Positions 33,039-41,965 of a stretch of 42,571 bases of DNA are shown one piece after another (position 1 is the stretch's first letter; each line of letters starts with the position of its first letter). Under the pieces are notes generated by a model that worked only from the letters and a program-made list of their open reading frames with translations, ran no database searches and had not been told where the DNA came from. The translations under genes were made by a program, and so were the position numbers. Source of the stretch: Erysipelotrichaceae bacterium (lineage in GTDB: Bacteria; Bacillota_I; Bacilli_A; Erysipelotrichales; Erysipelotrichaceae). Location: positions 1 to 42,571 of the forward strand of contig JAJOHZ010000048.1 of NCBI GenBank assembly GCA_021209625.1, read 5' to 3'.

Positions 33039-34364
33039 TTAGTAGATTCCAAGGCTTGCTAAGATAATAGCAGCGATAACAGAAACCACAGGAATGAGTG
33101 TAGCAACCATGAAGATGTCAAGGTATGAATCTTTATGAGTCATGGAAGTAACAGCAAGTAATGTTAATACCGCACCGTTATGAGGTAAAGTATCAAGACC
33201 GCCTGATGATAATGAAGCTACACGGTGGAATGCTTCTAGAGGGATTCCAGAAGAAGCAGATAGAGCAACGAAGTTTTCTCCTAAAGCAGCAAGAGCAATA
33301 CCCATACCGCCTGATGCAGATCCAGTAGCACCAGCTAAGATATTAACGGCAACAGCTTCAGCAATAAGTGGGTTACCTTCGATACCTAATACAGCATCAG
33401 TTAATTGAGTAAATCCAGGAACCGCGCGAACGACAGCACCGAAACCTACAGCTGCAGATGTATTGATGATAGCAAGAACGGATCCAGACGCACCAGCGTT
33501 GATTGTGTTAACAACATTTGGCATACGTTTCCAGAACAATAAGATAGCTAAGACGATACCAAGTACTAAGGATTCAATAATAACGATTGGTCCACGTCCG
33601 AATGTTGCAGTAAAGTTTTCAACACCCATAACAGTAGCAATGTTTAATGAAACGATAACAGCAAGTAATGGAAGGATTGCAAGTCCCCAATGAGGAAGTT
33701 TGCCTTCTTTTTCTTCAACTTTTTTGTCAAGTTCTGTGTAAACAACACCTTTTGCAGTGTATTGTTTTTCACGGTAAGTTAACCAAGCCATACCGCCACC
33801 TAACATAATGATTGCGCCAACTAGACCCATGATAGGAGCTGCTGCTGCAGTAGTGTCAAAGTATTGGATAGGAATTAAGTTTTGGATTTGTGGAGATCCA
33901 GGAAGAGCAGTCATGGTGAATGTGAATGCACCTAAAGCGATTGCTCCAGGAATAAGACGACGAGTGATGTTTGCTTCACGATACAATGCGATAGCGATTG
34001 GATAGATAGCAAATACGACGACGAATAATGAGATACCACCGTAAGTTAATACAGCAGCTGCTAAGACGACCGCTAAGATAGCGAACTTCTTACCAATGAG
34101 TTCAACAACGAAGTGAGCAACAGAGCGTGCTGCGCCAGTTTCGTCCATGATTTTTCCAAAAATAGCACCTAACATAAACACTGGGAACCAGGATTTAGCA
34201 AATCCTACGAAGCCAGTCATGTAAGTATCAGTGTAAGCTGGAATTAATTCTAACCCCCCGGTCAAAGCAACTACTAGAGCGGTGATTGGTGCGACCCAAA
34301 TGATGGACATTCCTTTGTAAGCAAGGAACATAAGCAATGCTAAGCCTAAAAATATACCCCACAT
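33039..34364 (-). CDS. GntP-family permease, probably for 3-hydroxybutyrate
   Basis: 441 aa with 12 or so hydrophobic segments typical of the GntP group: MSIIWVAPITALVVALTGGL, PVFMLGAIFGKIMDETGAA, LTYGGISLFVVVFAIYPIA, FTMTALPGSPQIQNLIPIQY, and the late ATGSASGGMGIALAALG and GGLDTLPHNGAVLTLLAVT. GntP proteins are proton symporters for gluconate and other small organic acids. The genes around it handle C4 hydroxy acids and their CoA esters, so D-3-hydroxybutyrate or acetoacetate is the likely substrate; this is inferred from context. AGGAGG lies 8 nt before the ATG. Confidence 0.85.
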   Translation of the reverse strand: MWGIFLGLALLMFLAYKGMSIIWVAPITALVVALTGGLELIPAYTDTYMTGFVGFAKSWFPVFMLGAIFGKIMDETGAARSVAHFVVELIGKKFAILAVVLAAAVLTYGGISLFVVVFAIYPIAIALYREANITRRLIPGAIALGAFTFTMTALPGSPQIQNLIPIQYFDTTAAAAPIMGLVGAIIMLGGGMAWLTYREKQYTAKGVVYTELDKKVEEKEGKLPHWGLAILPLLAVIVSLNIATVMGVENFTATFGRGPIVIIESLVLGIVLAILLFWKRMPNVVNTINAGASGSVLAIINTSAAVGFGAVVRAVPGFTQLTDAVLGIEGNPLIAEAVAVNILAGATGSASGGMGIALAALGENFVALSASSGIPLEAFHRVASLSSGGLDTLPHNGAVLTLLAVTSMTHKDSYLDIFMVATLIPVVSVIAAIILASLGIY

Positions 34365-34387
34365 AAAATTTTCCTCCTCTTCTGTGG

Positions 34388-35941
34388 TTAAATTTTAATG
34401 CCGATAGTTGGTTCCATGAAGATGCGAGCATCCATGGTCTTGAGGTTTTCACTGATGATAGGTTTGAAATCCATGTAAGCAAGGACATCTTTCTCAAGGT
34501 CTACACCTGGAGCAATCTCAGTTAAAACAACGCCTTGTGGTCCTAATTCAAATACAGCACGCTCAGTGATGTACATGACAGGTTGGCCTACTTCTAATGC
34601 ATAGTCTCCACTGAAGGTAACTTGTTCAACAGCAGTGACAAACTTCTTATTGCGTCCTTCAACAACAATGTTCAATTTGCCGTCTTTTGCTTCTACTTCT
34701 AAGCCACCTGCAGTGAATGTACCTAAGAAAATAACTTTCTTCGCATTTTGAGTGATGTTGATGAATCCGCCTGCTCCAGCAATCTTAGGTCCGAACTTAG
34801 AAACGTTGATGTTACCCTTCACGTCACATTCAGCTAAACCTAAATAAGCAAGGTCTAATCCACCACCATCATAGAAGTCAAATTGGTAAGGTTGGTCAAT
34901 GATGGCTTCTGGGTTGGTTGCAGCTCCAAAGCTTAAACCTCCAGCAGGAATTCCACCAATAGGACCTGGTTCGATTGTAAGAATCATACTATTGCCAATG
35001 CCTTCTTCGTTTGCAACACGTGCAACCCCTTCTGGCATACCAATACCTAAGTTTACAATCGCATTAGGAATAAGTTCCATAGCAGCACGACGAGCAATGA
35101 CTTTACGATCATCCAATTCCATCGGCTTCATGCTATTCACAGGAACTTTAACACTACCAGTGTAAGAAGCGTTAAAGTCTTCAGCAAATGTTTGCATGTG
35201 ATTCTTCATGTCAGCCACTTGAACGATAGTATCCACATAGATTCCAGGAATTTTAACAAGTTTCGGATCAAGTGTTCCAGCCTTAACGACTTTTTCAACT
35301 TGAACGATGACTTTACCACCTGAGTTCTTGCATGCTTGCGCAATGGATAATACTTCAAGTGATCCAGCTTCTTTTTCCATCGTGACGTTTCCGTTTTCAT
35401 CAGCGTAAGTTCCACGAATGAATGCGAAATCGATTGGGAATGCTTTGTACATTAAGTATTCTTTACCACGTAGTTCAATGAGTTCAACCATATCTTCTTT
35501 AGTGACTTCATTGAGTTTTCCACCTTGTAGACGTGGGTCAACAAAGGTTTTTAAACCAACACGAGTAATGGTACCTGGTTTGTTAGCAGCGATATCTCTG
35601 AATAAGTGAGAAATACATCCTTGTGGGAAGTTGTATGCTTCGATTTTGTTGTCTAAGGCTAATTTTTGAACCTTAGGAACAAGACCCCAGTGTCCACCAA
35701 TAACACGTTTAAGTAATCCTTCGTGTCCAAAGTGATTTAAACCACGAGTTTTACCATCGCCTTGACCAGCTGCGTAAACTAAAGTTAAGTTCTTAGGCTC
35801 ACCCGTTTCAACGAAGCGGTTTTCAATTGCGATTTCCAATTCTTCTGGTACAGCATTACCAACGAATCCGCCGGTAGCAATTGTGCTGTTTGACGTCACT
35901 AACTTTACAGCTTCCGCTGCAGTCATAAATTTCACTGCCAT
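34388..35941 (-). CDS. Fused acyl-CoA:acetate/3-ketoacid CoA-transferase (Pct/YdiF type)
   Basis: 517 aa, with alpha and beta halves fused. N-terminal domain: [20 protein letters not shown] and [21 protein letters not shown]-terminal domain: [18 protein letters not shown], then [15 protein letters not shown] with a Glu at position 324, matching the catalytic glutamate of propionate CoA-transferase, and [18 protein letters not shown]. Such enzymes move CoA between short-chain acids by a covalent glutamyl-CoA intermediate. Here it probably activates acetoacetate or 3-hydroxybutyrate with acetyl-CoA as donor. It is 32 bp behind the reductase gene. Confidence 0.9.
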   Translation of the reverse strand: MAVKFMTAAEAVKLVTSNSTIATGGFVGNAVPEELEIAIENRFVETGEPKNLTLVYAAGQGDGKTRGLNHFGHEGLLKRVIGGHWGLVPKVQKLALDNKIEAYNFPQGCISHLFRDIAANKPGTITRVGLKTFVDPRLQGGKLNEVTKEDMVELIELRGKEYLMYKAFPIDFAFIRGTYADENGNVTMEKEAGSLEVLSIAQACKNSGGKVIVQVEKVVKAGTLDPKLVKIPGIYVDTIVQVADMKNHMQTFAEDFNASYTGSVKVPVNSMKPMELDDRKVIARRAAMELIPNAIVNLGIGMPEGVARVANEEGIGNSMILTIEPGPIGGIPAGGLSFGAATNPEAIIDQPYQFDFYDGGGLDLAYLGLAECDVKGNINVSKFGPKIAGAGGFINITQNAKKVIFLGTFTAGGLEVEAKDGKLNIVVEGRNKKFVTAVEQVTFSGDYALEVGQPVMYITERAVFELGPQGVVLTEIAPGVDLEKDVLAYMDFKPIISENLKTMDARIFMEPTIGIKI

Positions 35942-35973
35942 ATGTTCCTCCTGTGTGAATACTGTGTTTAAGA

Positions 35974-36693
35974 TTAAAGTCTCATTCCACCATTCACGCT
36001 TAGGTTGTGACCGGTGATGTAGGAAGCATCATCAGATGCTAAGAATAAAGCAGCTGTTGCGATTTCTTCTGGTTGAGCCAAACGTTTTAACATCGTTTGT
36101 GCTGCGAATTTGTCAAGTAGATCTTGAGGTACAGTTTTAAGAATGTCAGTTAATGTGTAACCTGGAGCAATGGAGTTAACACGAACTTGTGCACCCTTCA
36201 TGGCGAATTCTTTAGCCCAAGACTTTGTCATACCAATGACACCAGCTTTTGTAGCTGCATAGTTAGCTTGTCCAATGTTACCAAATTCTCCAACAACGGA
36301 AGAAATGTTAATGATGGATCCTGAACCTTGTTCAGCCATGAATGGTCCAACAAAGCGAGTTAAGTTGAAGACACCTTTAAGGTTAACATCAATAACAAGG
36401 TTCCACATATCATCACTCATTTTGCGAGTGAGTGAATCACGAGTGATACCAGCATTGTTCACTAGGATATCAATACGACCATATTTTTCTTTTGCATAGT
36501 TGAATAGTTTTTCGCATCCTTCAACGTCTGTTACGTTAAGTTGGAAACCTTCAACTCCTTCGCATTCATAATTTAATTCGCCCATGTCAGCAGCAATGAC
36601 TTTTGCACCTTCTTTAGCGAATAATTCTGCCATGGATTGTCCTAATCCACGTGCGCCACCAGTAATGATAGCTACTTTTCCTTCTAATCTCAT
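35974..36693 (-). CDS. Acetoacetyl-CoA reductase / 3-oxoacyl-ACP reductase (FabG/PhaB-like)
   Basis: 239 aa. SDR motifs: [38 protein letters not shown], Asn in [12 protein letters not shown], active Ser in [16 protein letters not shown], and [12 protein letters not shown] with Tyr145 and Lys149, plus [20 protein letters not shown]. The sequence fits the FabG fold and the NADPH-dependent acetoacetyl-CoA reductases equally. Placement between thiolase and CoA-transferase, away from fatty-acid genes, favours reduction of acetoacetyl-CoA to (R)-3-hydroxybutyryl-CoA. Confidence 0.88.
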   Translation of the reverse strand: MRLEGKVAIITGGARGLGQSMAELFAKEGAKVIAADMGELNYECEGVEGFQLNVTDVEGCEKLFNYAKEKYGRIDILVNNAGITRDSLTRKMSDDMWNLVIDVNLKGVFNLTRFVGPFMAEQGSGSIINISSVVGEFGNIGQANYAATKAGVIGMTKSWAKEFAMKGAQVRVNSIAPGYTLTDILKTVPQDLLDKFAAQTMLKRLAQPEEIATAALFLASDDASYITGHNLSVNGGMRL

Positions 36694-36726
36694 TGTTTCT
36701 CTCCTTTTTCTTTCTATTGAGTTGGT

Positions 36727-37908
36727 TTACTCTTTACCAACGATCAGTGAGATACCTTGACCTCCACCGATACAAAGGGTAGCTAAACCATATTTAACTT
36801 CTTCACGACGTTTCATTTCATGAAGTAATGTGACTAAGATACGTGCACCACTTGCACCAATTGGGTGACCTAACGCAATCGCTCCACCATTGACGTTAAC
36901 AATGGAAGGATCAAGTTCTAAGCTCTTCACTACGCTAAGTGATTGTGCTGCGAACGCTTCGTTAGCTTCGATAAGTCCTAAATCTTTAACTTCTAATCCA
37001 GCTTTTTTAAGTGCTTTACGAGTAGAAGGAATTGGTCCTGTACCCATGATTTGTGGATCAACACCAGCAGAAGCATAAGATTTAATTACTGCAAGAGGAG
37101 TTAAACCTAAGGATTGAGCTTTTTCTTTGCTCATAAGAACTAAAGCTGCAGCACCATCATTGATTCCTGAAGCATTACCAGCAGTCACTGATCCATCTTT
37201 CTTAAAGGCTGGACGAAGTTTTGCTAATCCCTCTAATGAAGCATTGGCTTTTGGATATTCATCTGTATCAACCACGATGTCACCTTTTTTAGAAGCGATA
37301 ACAACGGGAACAATTTCATCTTTAAATTTGCCATCCGCAATAGCTTTAACCGCACGATGTTGGCTTTCAACCGCGAAAGCATCTTGCTCTTCACGAGTGA
37401 ATCCATATTCAGTGACAATGTTTTCTGCCGTAATCCCCATGTGTACTCCACTGAATGCATCAGTGAGTCCATCATAGACCATGGTGTCAACCATGGTTGC
37501 TTGACCCATGCGAGCTCCCCAACGTGCTGAAGGAACAACATACGCTGATAAACTCATGTTTTCGGTTCCACCCGCTACCACAATGTCGGCATCCCCACAC
37601 GCAATTGCATTCGCAGCTAAAGCCACTGTCTTAAGACCTGATCCACAGACCTTGTTAACAGTGTATGATGATACTTCTTGTGGGATACCTGCTTTAATGG
37701 ACACTTGGCGAGCGACATTTTGCCCTAATCCAGCTTGTAGAACGTTACCAAAGATAACTTCTTCAACCATTTCAGGAGAAATCTTCGCTTGAGCGATGGC
37801 TTCTTTGACGACAGTAGCTCCTAAGTCAACTGCACTTACATCTTTAAGTGAGCCTCCAAAGGTTCCAATCGCGGTACGAACAGCCGATACAATGACCACT
37901 TCTTTCAT
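36727..37908 (-). CDS. thlA: Acetyl-CoA acetyltransferase (thiolase)
   Basis: 393 aa, the standard length. Nucleophile Cys88 in [22 protein letters not shown] with the catalytic His and LCIGGGQG with the second catalytic Cys. [22 protein letters not shown] is typical of the biosynthetic thiolases. It joins two acetyl-CoA into acetoacetyl-CoA or runs in reverse to cleave it. First gene of the operon, directly behind a TATAAT promoter that overlaps a cre site; AAGGAGG precedes the ATG. Confidence 0.94.
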   Translation of the reverse strand: MKEVVIVSAVRTAIGTFGGSLKDVSAVDLGATVVKEAIAQAKISPEMVEEVIFGNVLQAGLGQNVARQVSIKAGIPQEVSSYTVNKVCGSGLKTVALAANAIACGDADIVVAGGTENMSLSAYVVPSARWGARMGQATMVDTMVYDGLTDAFSGVHMGITAENIVTEYGFTREEQDAFAVESQHRAVKAIADGKFKDEIVPVVIASKKGDIVVDTDEYPKANASLEGLAKLRPAFKKDGSVTAGNASGINDGAAALVLMSKEKAQSLGLTPLAVIKSYASAGVDPQIMGTGPIPSTRKALKKAGLEVKDLGLIEANEAFAAQSLSVVKSLELDPSIVNVNGGAIALGHPIGASGARILVTLLHEMKRREEVKYGLATLCIGGGQGISLIVGKE

Positions 37909-37933
37909 AATATCCTCCTTGATATTTGTTTTA

Positions 37934-37972
37934 ATTATAGTAGTTGTGAATAAATTACTTTAAGCGCTTACA
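37934..37972 (-). promoter_or_regulatory. thl-operon promoter with CcpA cre site
   Basis: Minus strand: TTAAAG, 18 bp, TATAAT (37939-37934). TGTAAGCGCTTAAA (37972-37959) matches the cre consensus TGTAAGCGCTTACA at 13 of 14 positions and overlaps the -35, which suggests carbon catabolite repression by CcpA. Confidence 0.75.
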
Positions 37973-38015
37973 ACGTCATTTTAATGCTTATTCAAGCGTT
38001 TTGAAAATACCAAGT

Positions 38016-38071
38016 ACTTATAGATTGTATAAGTTATTTTTATAGGGTATGATTATGACATGTGATGTCAT
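38016..38071 (+). promoter_or_regulatory. LysR-type operators and promoter in the divergent region
   Basis: ACTTATA-N5-TATAAGT (38016-38034) has the T-N11-A shape of LysR binding sites and lies between the divergent genes. TATGAT (38048-38053) is the likely lysR -10. A second perfect repeat, ATGACA-N5-TGTCAT (38055-38071), sits between that -10 and the GGAGGT site, as for autorepression. Confidence 0.5.
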
Positions 38072-38083
38072 CTTGGAGGTTTT

Positions 38084-39004
38084 ATGGATATTTACCAGCT
38101 CAAGTATTTCTGTGCCATTATTGAATCCGACTATAATATTTCTGCTGCGGCAAAAAAACTTCATGTTTCTCAACCCGCTTTAACCCAAGTGATTAAGAAG
38201 TTTGAATCCGATGAAAAAATTGATCTCTTCATTCGACAACAAGGTCGTTTAGCTGGCTTAACCCCTCAAGGAGAATCCTTTTACACCAATGCCACTAATG
38301 TGATTTACCATCATGAACGCATGATGAAAGAGTTAAGAGAACACTCGACAAAAGCAAGAGGAAAGATACGCATTGGTATTCCTCCTCTTGTGTTAACCGT
38401 ATTGTTTACCGACATCCTATCCAAATTAGTGATCACAAACCCAGATATTCAGTTTGATATCATTGAAGAGGGAGCATTTGAACTCCAACGAATACTTAAG
38501 CTTCAAGAAATCGACTTTGCGGTCATTTTACAACCGACTGATCTTAATAGTATGCATTTTAAAGAAGAAGTCATCTTTGTAGAGGAAGTGTGTTGCTTCT
38601 TATCCAAAGATCATACTTTAGCTAAAATTAAGAACACCATGGATTGGAGTGATTTAAAAGAACAAAATCTAGCCATCTTCTCTAGCACCTTCATGATTCA
38701 TCATCAGCTCATGAGAAAATTTGAAAGTTTAAACATTGTTCCTAAGATTGCACTGATGTCCACCTCATGGGATTTCTTACTCGAATCCACCTTAAACTCT
38801 GATTTCATCACGGTTCTTCCAGGACCGGTTAGAAATCACATTGTTAAGGACCGGATTAAAGAAATGAGATTCACAGTGCCTATGCCTTGGAAAGTGGTCT
38901 TAACCTATCCTAATAAATCTCATTACAGTCGTATTGAGACGTACACTCGAGATAGTATCTACCATTACTTTCAATCCAACAAACCCATCGAACCCATTCA
39001 GTAA
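38084..39004 (+). CDS. LysR-family regulator of the 3-hydroxybutyrate/CoA operon
   Basis: 306 aa. N-terminal helix-turn-helix YNISAAAKKLHVSQPALTQ, linker, then a co-inducer domain (RIGIPPLVLTVLFTDILSKL, PDIQFDIIEEG). It resembles CynR/GltC-type activators, which bind a small metabolite. Divergent placement from the thl operon with shared intergenic inverted repeats makes that operon the probable target. GGAGGT site before the ATG and a terminator right behind the stop codon. Confidence 0.85.
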   Translation: MDIYQLKYFCAIIESDYNISAAAKKLHVSQPALTQVIKKFESDEKIDLFIRQQGRLAGLTPQGESFYTNATNVIYHHERMMKELREHSTKARGKIRIGIPPLVLTVLFTDILSKLVITNPDIQFDIIEEGAFELQRILKLQEIDFAVILQPTDLNSMHFKEEVIFVEEVCCFLSKDHTLAKIKNTMDWSDLKEQNLAIFSSTFMIHHQLMRKFESLNIVPKIALMSTSWDFLLESTLNSDFITVLPGPVRNHIVKDRIKEMRFTVPMPWKVVLTYPNKSHYSRIETYTRDSIYHYFQSNKPIEPIQ

Positions 39005-39027
39005 CTTCCTTAACTGGAAGTTATTTT
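39002..39027 (+). terminator. Terminator of the LysR gene
   Basis: 8-bp stem TAACTTCC / GGAAGTTA with a 6-nt loop and TTTTA tail. The stop codon begins the left arm. Confidence 0.65.
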
Positions 39028-39056
39028 ATGAAAATATGTGAAAGAAATTATTATTC

Positions 39057-39085
39057 TTGCATTCTTTTTCATGATTTGTTACACT
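39057..39085 (+). promoter_or_regulatory. Promoter of the Tyr-leader/ABC importer operon
   Basis: TTGCAT (39057-39062), 17 bp, TACACT (39080-39085), with TGT directly before the -10 (extended -10). Transcription should start near 39092, just before the leader peptide's GAAAGG. Confidence 0.65.
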
Positions 39086-39111
39086 TCAAAACAAGAAAGG
39101 ATATTAAGATC

Positions 39112-39165
39112 ATGACCAATCACAAATCTTTCCATGTGTCTTCTTATTACGGATATTATCACTAA
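39112..39165 (+). CDS. Tyrosine-rich leader peptide MTNHKSFHVSSYYGYYH
   Basis: A 17-codon ORF with four Tyr codons among its last six (TAT TAC GGA TAT TAT CAC) and a stop, preceded by GAAAGG. Like known amino-acid leaders, it is too short to be a functional protein, and its tail carries tandem codons of one amino acid. It lies upstream of alternative RNA hairpins and a terminator before an amino-acid-type ABC importer. The three His and one Phe codons are scattered, so Tyr is the likely signal. Confidence 0.75.
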   Translation: MTNHKSFHVSSYYGYYH

Positions 39166-39168
39166 CTA

Positions 39169-39277
39169 GGTTTATATCACATTGTAGATATAGACCACTT
39201 TATGTTGGAAATATCTACGATTGACACAATACACAAGAAATCTCTTTTATTGGCCACGCGTAGATGCGTGTTTTTTT
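39169..39277 (+). promoter_or_regulatory. Transcription attenuator after the Tyr leader
   Basis: Three overlapping pairings are visible. A:B is GGTTTATATC (39169-39178) with GATATAGACC (39187-39196), 10 bp with one G-U. B:C is ATTGTAGATAT (39181-39191) with ATATCTACGAT (39211-39221), 11 bp with one G-U. C:D is ATCTACG (39213-39219) with CGTAGAT (39259-39265), which overlaps the terminator CACGC / GCGTG (39255-39270) and its T7 tail. A ribosome at the stop codon would cover A; one stalled at the first Tyr pair would leave A free. Confidence 0.65.
39255..39277 (+). terminator. Attenuator terminator of the ABC importer leader
   Basis: G/C-rich 5-bp stem CACGC / GCGTG, loop GTAGAT, followed by T7. 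Located 25 bp before the first structural gene. Confidence 0.75.
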
Positions 39278-39302
39278 ATTTTATCCCCCTTGAAAGGAAC
39301 TA

Positions 39303-40283
39303 ATGATGACTAAATCACTTAAAGCCTTAGTGCTACTCACTCTATCCCTCACTATGCTTAGTGCATGTGTATCCACGCCTCTACCCAACGAAGAAGAAAC
39401 CTTCACCATTGGAGTGATTCAACTTGTCACTCATCCTGCTTTAGATGCAACACTAGAAGGGCTTAAAGATCAACTTGAATCTGAAGGCAAATCAAACGCC
39501 ATCACACTGATTGTTCAAAATGCTCAAGGTGATCCAAATGTTGCTAATACCATCGCCCAGCAATTTGTCAGTGATGGTGTAGACTTAATTTACGCCATCG
39601 CAACCCCCGCTGCTCAAGCTGCTCTTAATGCCACACTGAACACTTCAATTCCTGTGGTTTTCAACGCTGTTTCTGCCCCTGTGAGTGCTGGTCTTGTCGC
39701 TTCACTTGAATCCAGTGGAAACAATGCTACAGGCATGAGCAATGCTGCACCACTTCAACCACAACTTGAACTTGTTAAAGAAGTGCTTCCTAATACTCAA
39801 AATATTGGTTTTTTATTCAATTTAGGTGAAGTGAATGGTCGTGTATGGATTGAAGAAGCCCAACGTATTGCCCCTCTATTAGGTATGAATGCCGTGGTGA
39901 TTGGCATTACCAATCTTTCTGAAGTGGCAGCTGCTATGGGACAACTGTTACCTCAAGTGGATGCAGTCTTCAATGTTACTGATAATCTTGTGGCAAGTGC
40001 CACTTCACAAATTGTTGATTTAGCTAAACAAGCTAACAAACCTGTGTTTGGCTCTGATCCTACCTTACTCCCTCAAGGACTACTTGCGGTGGATGGGGTA
40101 GATTTCTTCGCCTTAGGTCAAAGTGCTGCCCTACAAGTCATAGATATTCTCTTTAACGATAAGCTTCCATCTGACATCCCGGTCGGTACACCCACTTCAA
40201 CTCGTTTATTTGTAAATCAAACAATGGCCCAAGAACTAGGAATTACGTTCCCGCAAAGTGTTCTTGAACGTCTAAGCGAATAA
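39303..40283 (+). CDS. ABC substrate-binding lipoprotein, PF04392 type (TrpX-like)
   Basis: 326 aa. A lipoprotein signal ends in LSAC, so the mature protein is tethered outside the membrane. The rest is a two-lobe binding protein of the ABC_sub_bind family: FTIGVIQLVTHPALDATLEGL, AIATPAAQAAL, IPVVFNAVSAPVSAGLVASL, LEPNTQNIGFLFN-like NTQNIGFLFNLGE and KPVFGSDPTLLPQGLLAVDGV. Such proteins work with a leucine/isoleucine-type permease and an ATPase; tryptophan is known for TrpXYZ-like systems. The Tyr leader points to tyrosine or another aromatic amino acid (inference). Tandem ATGs follow AAAGGA. Confidence 0.85.
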   Translation: MMTKSLKALVLLTLSLTMLSACVSTPLPNEEETFTIGVIQLVTHPALDATLEGLKDQLESEGKSNAITLIVQNAQGDPNVANTIAQQFVSDGVDLIYAIATPAAQAALNATLNTSIPVVFNAVSAPVSAGLVASLESSGNNATGMSNAAPLQPQLELVKEVLPNTQNIGFLFNLGEVNGRVWIEEAQRIAPLLGMNAVVIGITNLSEVAAAMGQLLPQVDAVFNVTDNLVASATSQIVDLAKQANKPVFGSDPTLLPQGLLAVDGVDFFALGQSAALQVIDILFNDKLPSDIPVGTPTSTRLFVNQTMAQELGITFPQSVLERLSE

Positions 40284-40284
40284 C

Positions 40285-41226
40285 ATGAATTTCTGGCTCG
40301 ACGTCCTCATTCAAGGATTATTGTACAGTGTCCTTGCTCTGGGTGTAGCATTGACATTCAAAGTCTTACAACGTCCCGATCTTAGCGTAGAAGGCAGTTT
40401 CCCTCTTGGGGCTGTGATTAGTGCGATGGCACTGACTTCAGGACTTCCCGTTCCTATAGCCTTAATCATGGCTGCATTGGGTGGATGGTGTGCAGGTCAA
40501 TTAACAGCATGGCTTCAAACCAAGTTGAAGATTCAACCACTTTTAAGTGGTATCCTCACCATGAGTGCCTTGTATACACTCAATCTTATGATTGCAGGTA
40601 ATCGTTCTAACTTGCCTTTATTTCAAACCTTTACGTTGTTCACTCTCCCATCATGGATGAGTGTGTCATTAACCCGTTGGTATCATCTTTCACTTCTCCT
40701 TATGATTGTCTTCAGTCTTAAGTTATTGCTGGACTGGTTTCTACAAACTAAAAAAGGGATGATATTACAGGTTGCTGGTGATAATCCAAAACTTGTATCA
40801 GCACTTGGTGAAAACCTCAGTGCTTATCAAGCATTAGGATATTCACTTTCCAATGCCATCATCGCCTTGTGTGGAGCCTTGGTTGTGATGATGACACGCT
40901 TCTATGATCTGTCGATGGGATTTGGTATTCTTGTGGCTGCTTTAGCATCAGTGGTGTTAGGTGACTCTTTGTTATCTTCCACTGGTGCTAAGTTAACCAC
41001 CATGGCTATCTTTGGTTCACTATTATACCGCTTCACTATTGCCTCAGCTTTAGCACTGCGTTTACATCCTAGTTCATTAAGACTCATCACTGCCCTTATC
41101 CTTGTGCTTGCCTTAGTGATTAAACCTTCTTACGGTAAAACTATCTTAACGTCACTGAAAGGAGGAGATAATCATGTTAGTGCTTCAAGACATTCAAAAA
41201 ACATTTCACTTAAACACCCCAAATGA
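40285..41226 (+). CDS. ABC permease (TrpY-like)
   Basis: 313 aa, about eight or nine hydrophobic segments, BPD_transp_2-like: ALGVALTFKVLQRPDLSVEGSF near the start, TKKGMILQVAGDNPKLVSALG in the middle (the coupling region to the ATPase), and AALASVVLGDSLLSS. The stop of the binding-protein gene lies one base before its ATG. The frame runs 53 bp into the ATPase gene, past that gene's strong AGGAGG; the extra tail VSASRHSKNISLKHPK looks out of place and may reflect a frameshift near 41165 or a genuine long overlap. Confidence 0.83.
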   Translation: MNFWLDVLIQGLLYSVLALGVALTFKVLQRPDLSVEGSFPLGAVISAMALTSGLPVPIALIMAALGGWCAGQLTAWLQTKLKIQPLLSGILTMSALYTLNLMIAGNRSNLPLFQTFTLFTLPSWMSVSLTRWYHLSLLLMIVFSLKLLLDWFLQTKKGMILQVAGDNPKLVSALGENLSAYQALGYSLSNAIIALCGALVVMMTRFYDLSMGFGILVAALASVVLGDSLLSSTGAKLTTMAIFGSLLYRFTIASALALRLHPSSLRLITALILVLALVIKPSYGKTILTSLKGGDNHVSASRHSKNISLKHPK

Positions 41227-41935
41227 ACAACCATTGTTTAAATCGTTCAATTTTAATGTTCAGGAAGGTGAATTTGTGGTGGTGTTAGGAAGCAATGGCA
41301 GTGGAAAGTCCACCTTACTTAATTTAATTGATGGACAATTGGCTGTTGATCATGGAAAGATTCTCTTCAATGATCAAGAGATGACTCATCTTCCTTCATT
41401 CAGGCGAGCTCAAAACATTTCAAGAGTGTATCAAGATCCTTCATTAGGAACCTCACCTCAACTAAGCATTGTGCAAAACATGAGTTTAGCACTGAACAAA
41501 GGCAAACCTTATAACCTCAAACAAGGAGTTGATTTAGTATCACGCACTCATATCGCAAGCATCCTTACTCAACTCAACATGGGACTTGAAGAGAAGTTGG
41601 ATGTCAAGGTTGCCTATTTATCAGGTGGACAACGTCAAGCTTTAAGTTTATTGATGGCTGTGGTGTCACACCCTAAGCTGTTGTTACTGGATGAGCATAC
41701 TGCTGCTCTAGATCCAAAAACAAGCCAGCACATCATGCATCTCACACAGCATTTGATTCGACAATTTAAAATCACCACCTTAATGATTACACATCAAATA
41801 CAGGATGCTTTGGCTTATGGTGATCGTTGCATCATGCTTCATGAAGGACACGTGGTGTTGGATGTATGTGCAGAAGCTAAACAACGCTTACAACCAAACG
41901 AACTATTGGCCCATTTTCATTCTCTCTCCCTATAA
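41174..41935 (+). CDS. ABC transporter ATPase (TrpZ-like)
   Basis: 253 aa. Walker A LGSNGSGKSTLLNL, Q-loop RVYQDPSLGTSPQLSI, signature LSGGQRQALSLLMAV, Walker B LLLDEHTAALDPKT, H-loop ITHQ. The DEHTAALDP form, with His in place of Pro, is typical of ATPases partnered with PF04392 binding proteins. AAAGGAGGAG precedes the ATG, inside the permease frame. Last gene of the importer operon. Confidence 0.9.
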   Translation: MLVLQDIQKTFHLNTPNEQPLFKSFNFNVQEGEFVVVLGSNGSGKSTLLNLIDGQLAVDHGKILFNDQEMTHLPSFRRAQNISRVYQDPSLGTSPQLSIVQNMSLALNKGKPYNLKQGVDLVSRTHIASILTQLNMGLEEKLDVKVAYLSGGQRQALSLLMAVVSHPKLLLLDEHTAALDPKTSQHIMHLTQHLIRQFKITTLMITHQIQDALAYGDRCIMLHEGHVVLDVCAEAKQRLQPNELLAHFHSLSL

Positions 41936-41963
41936 ACAAAAGCGCATGATTGCGCTTTTGTTT
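41934..41963. terminator. Bidirectional terminator
   Basis: Perfect 13-bp stem AAACAAAAGCGCA / TGCGCTTTTGTTT with loop TGAT, between the importer operon and the convergent ABC gene. It begins at the ATPase stop codon. Confidence 0.92.
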
Positions 41964-41965
41964 GC

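Noticed and set aside
39086-39300. T-box riboswitch ahead of the ABC importer
   Set aside because: No T-box core sequence (AGGGTGGNACCGCG-like) is present and the leader is too short. The Tyr-rich ORF with alternative hairpins explains the region better.
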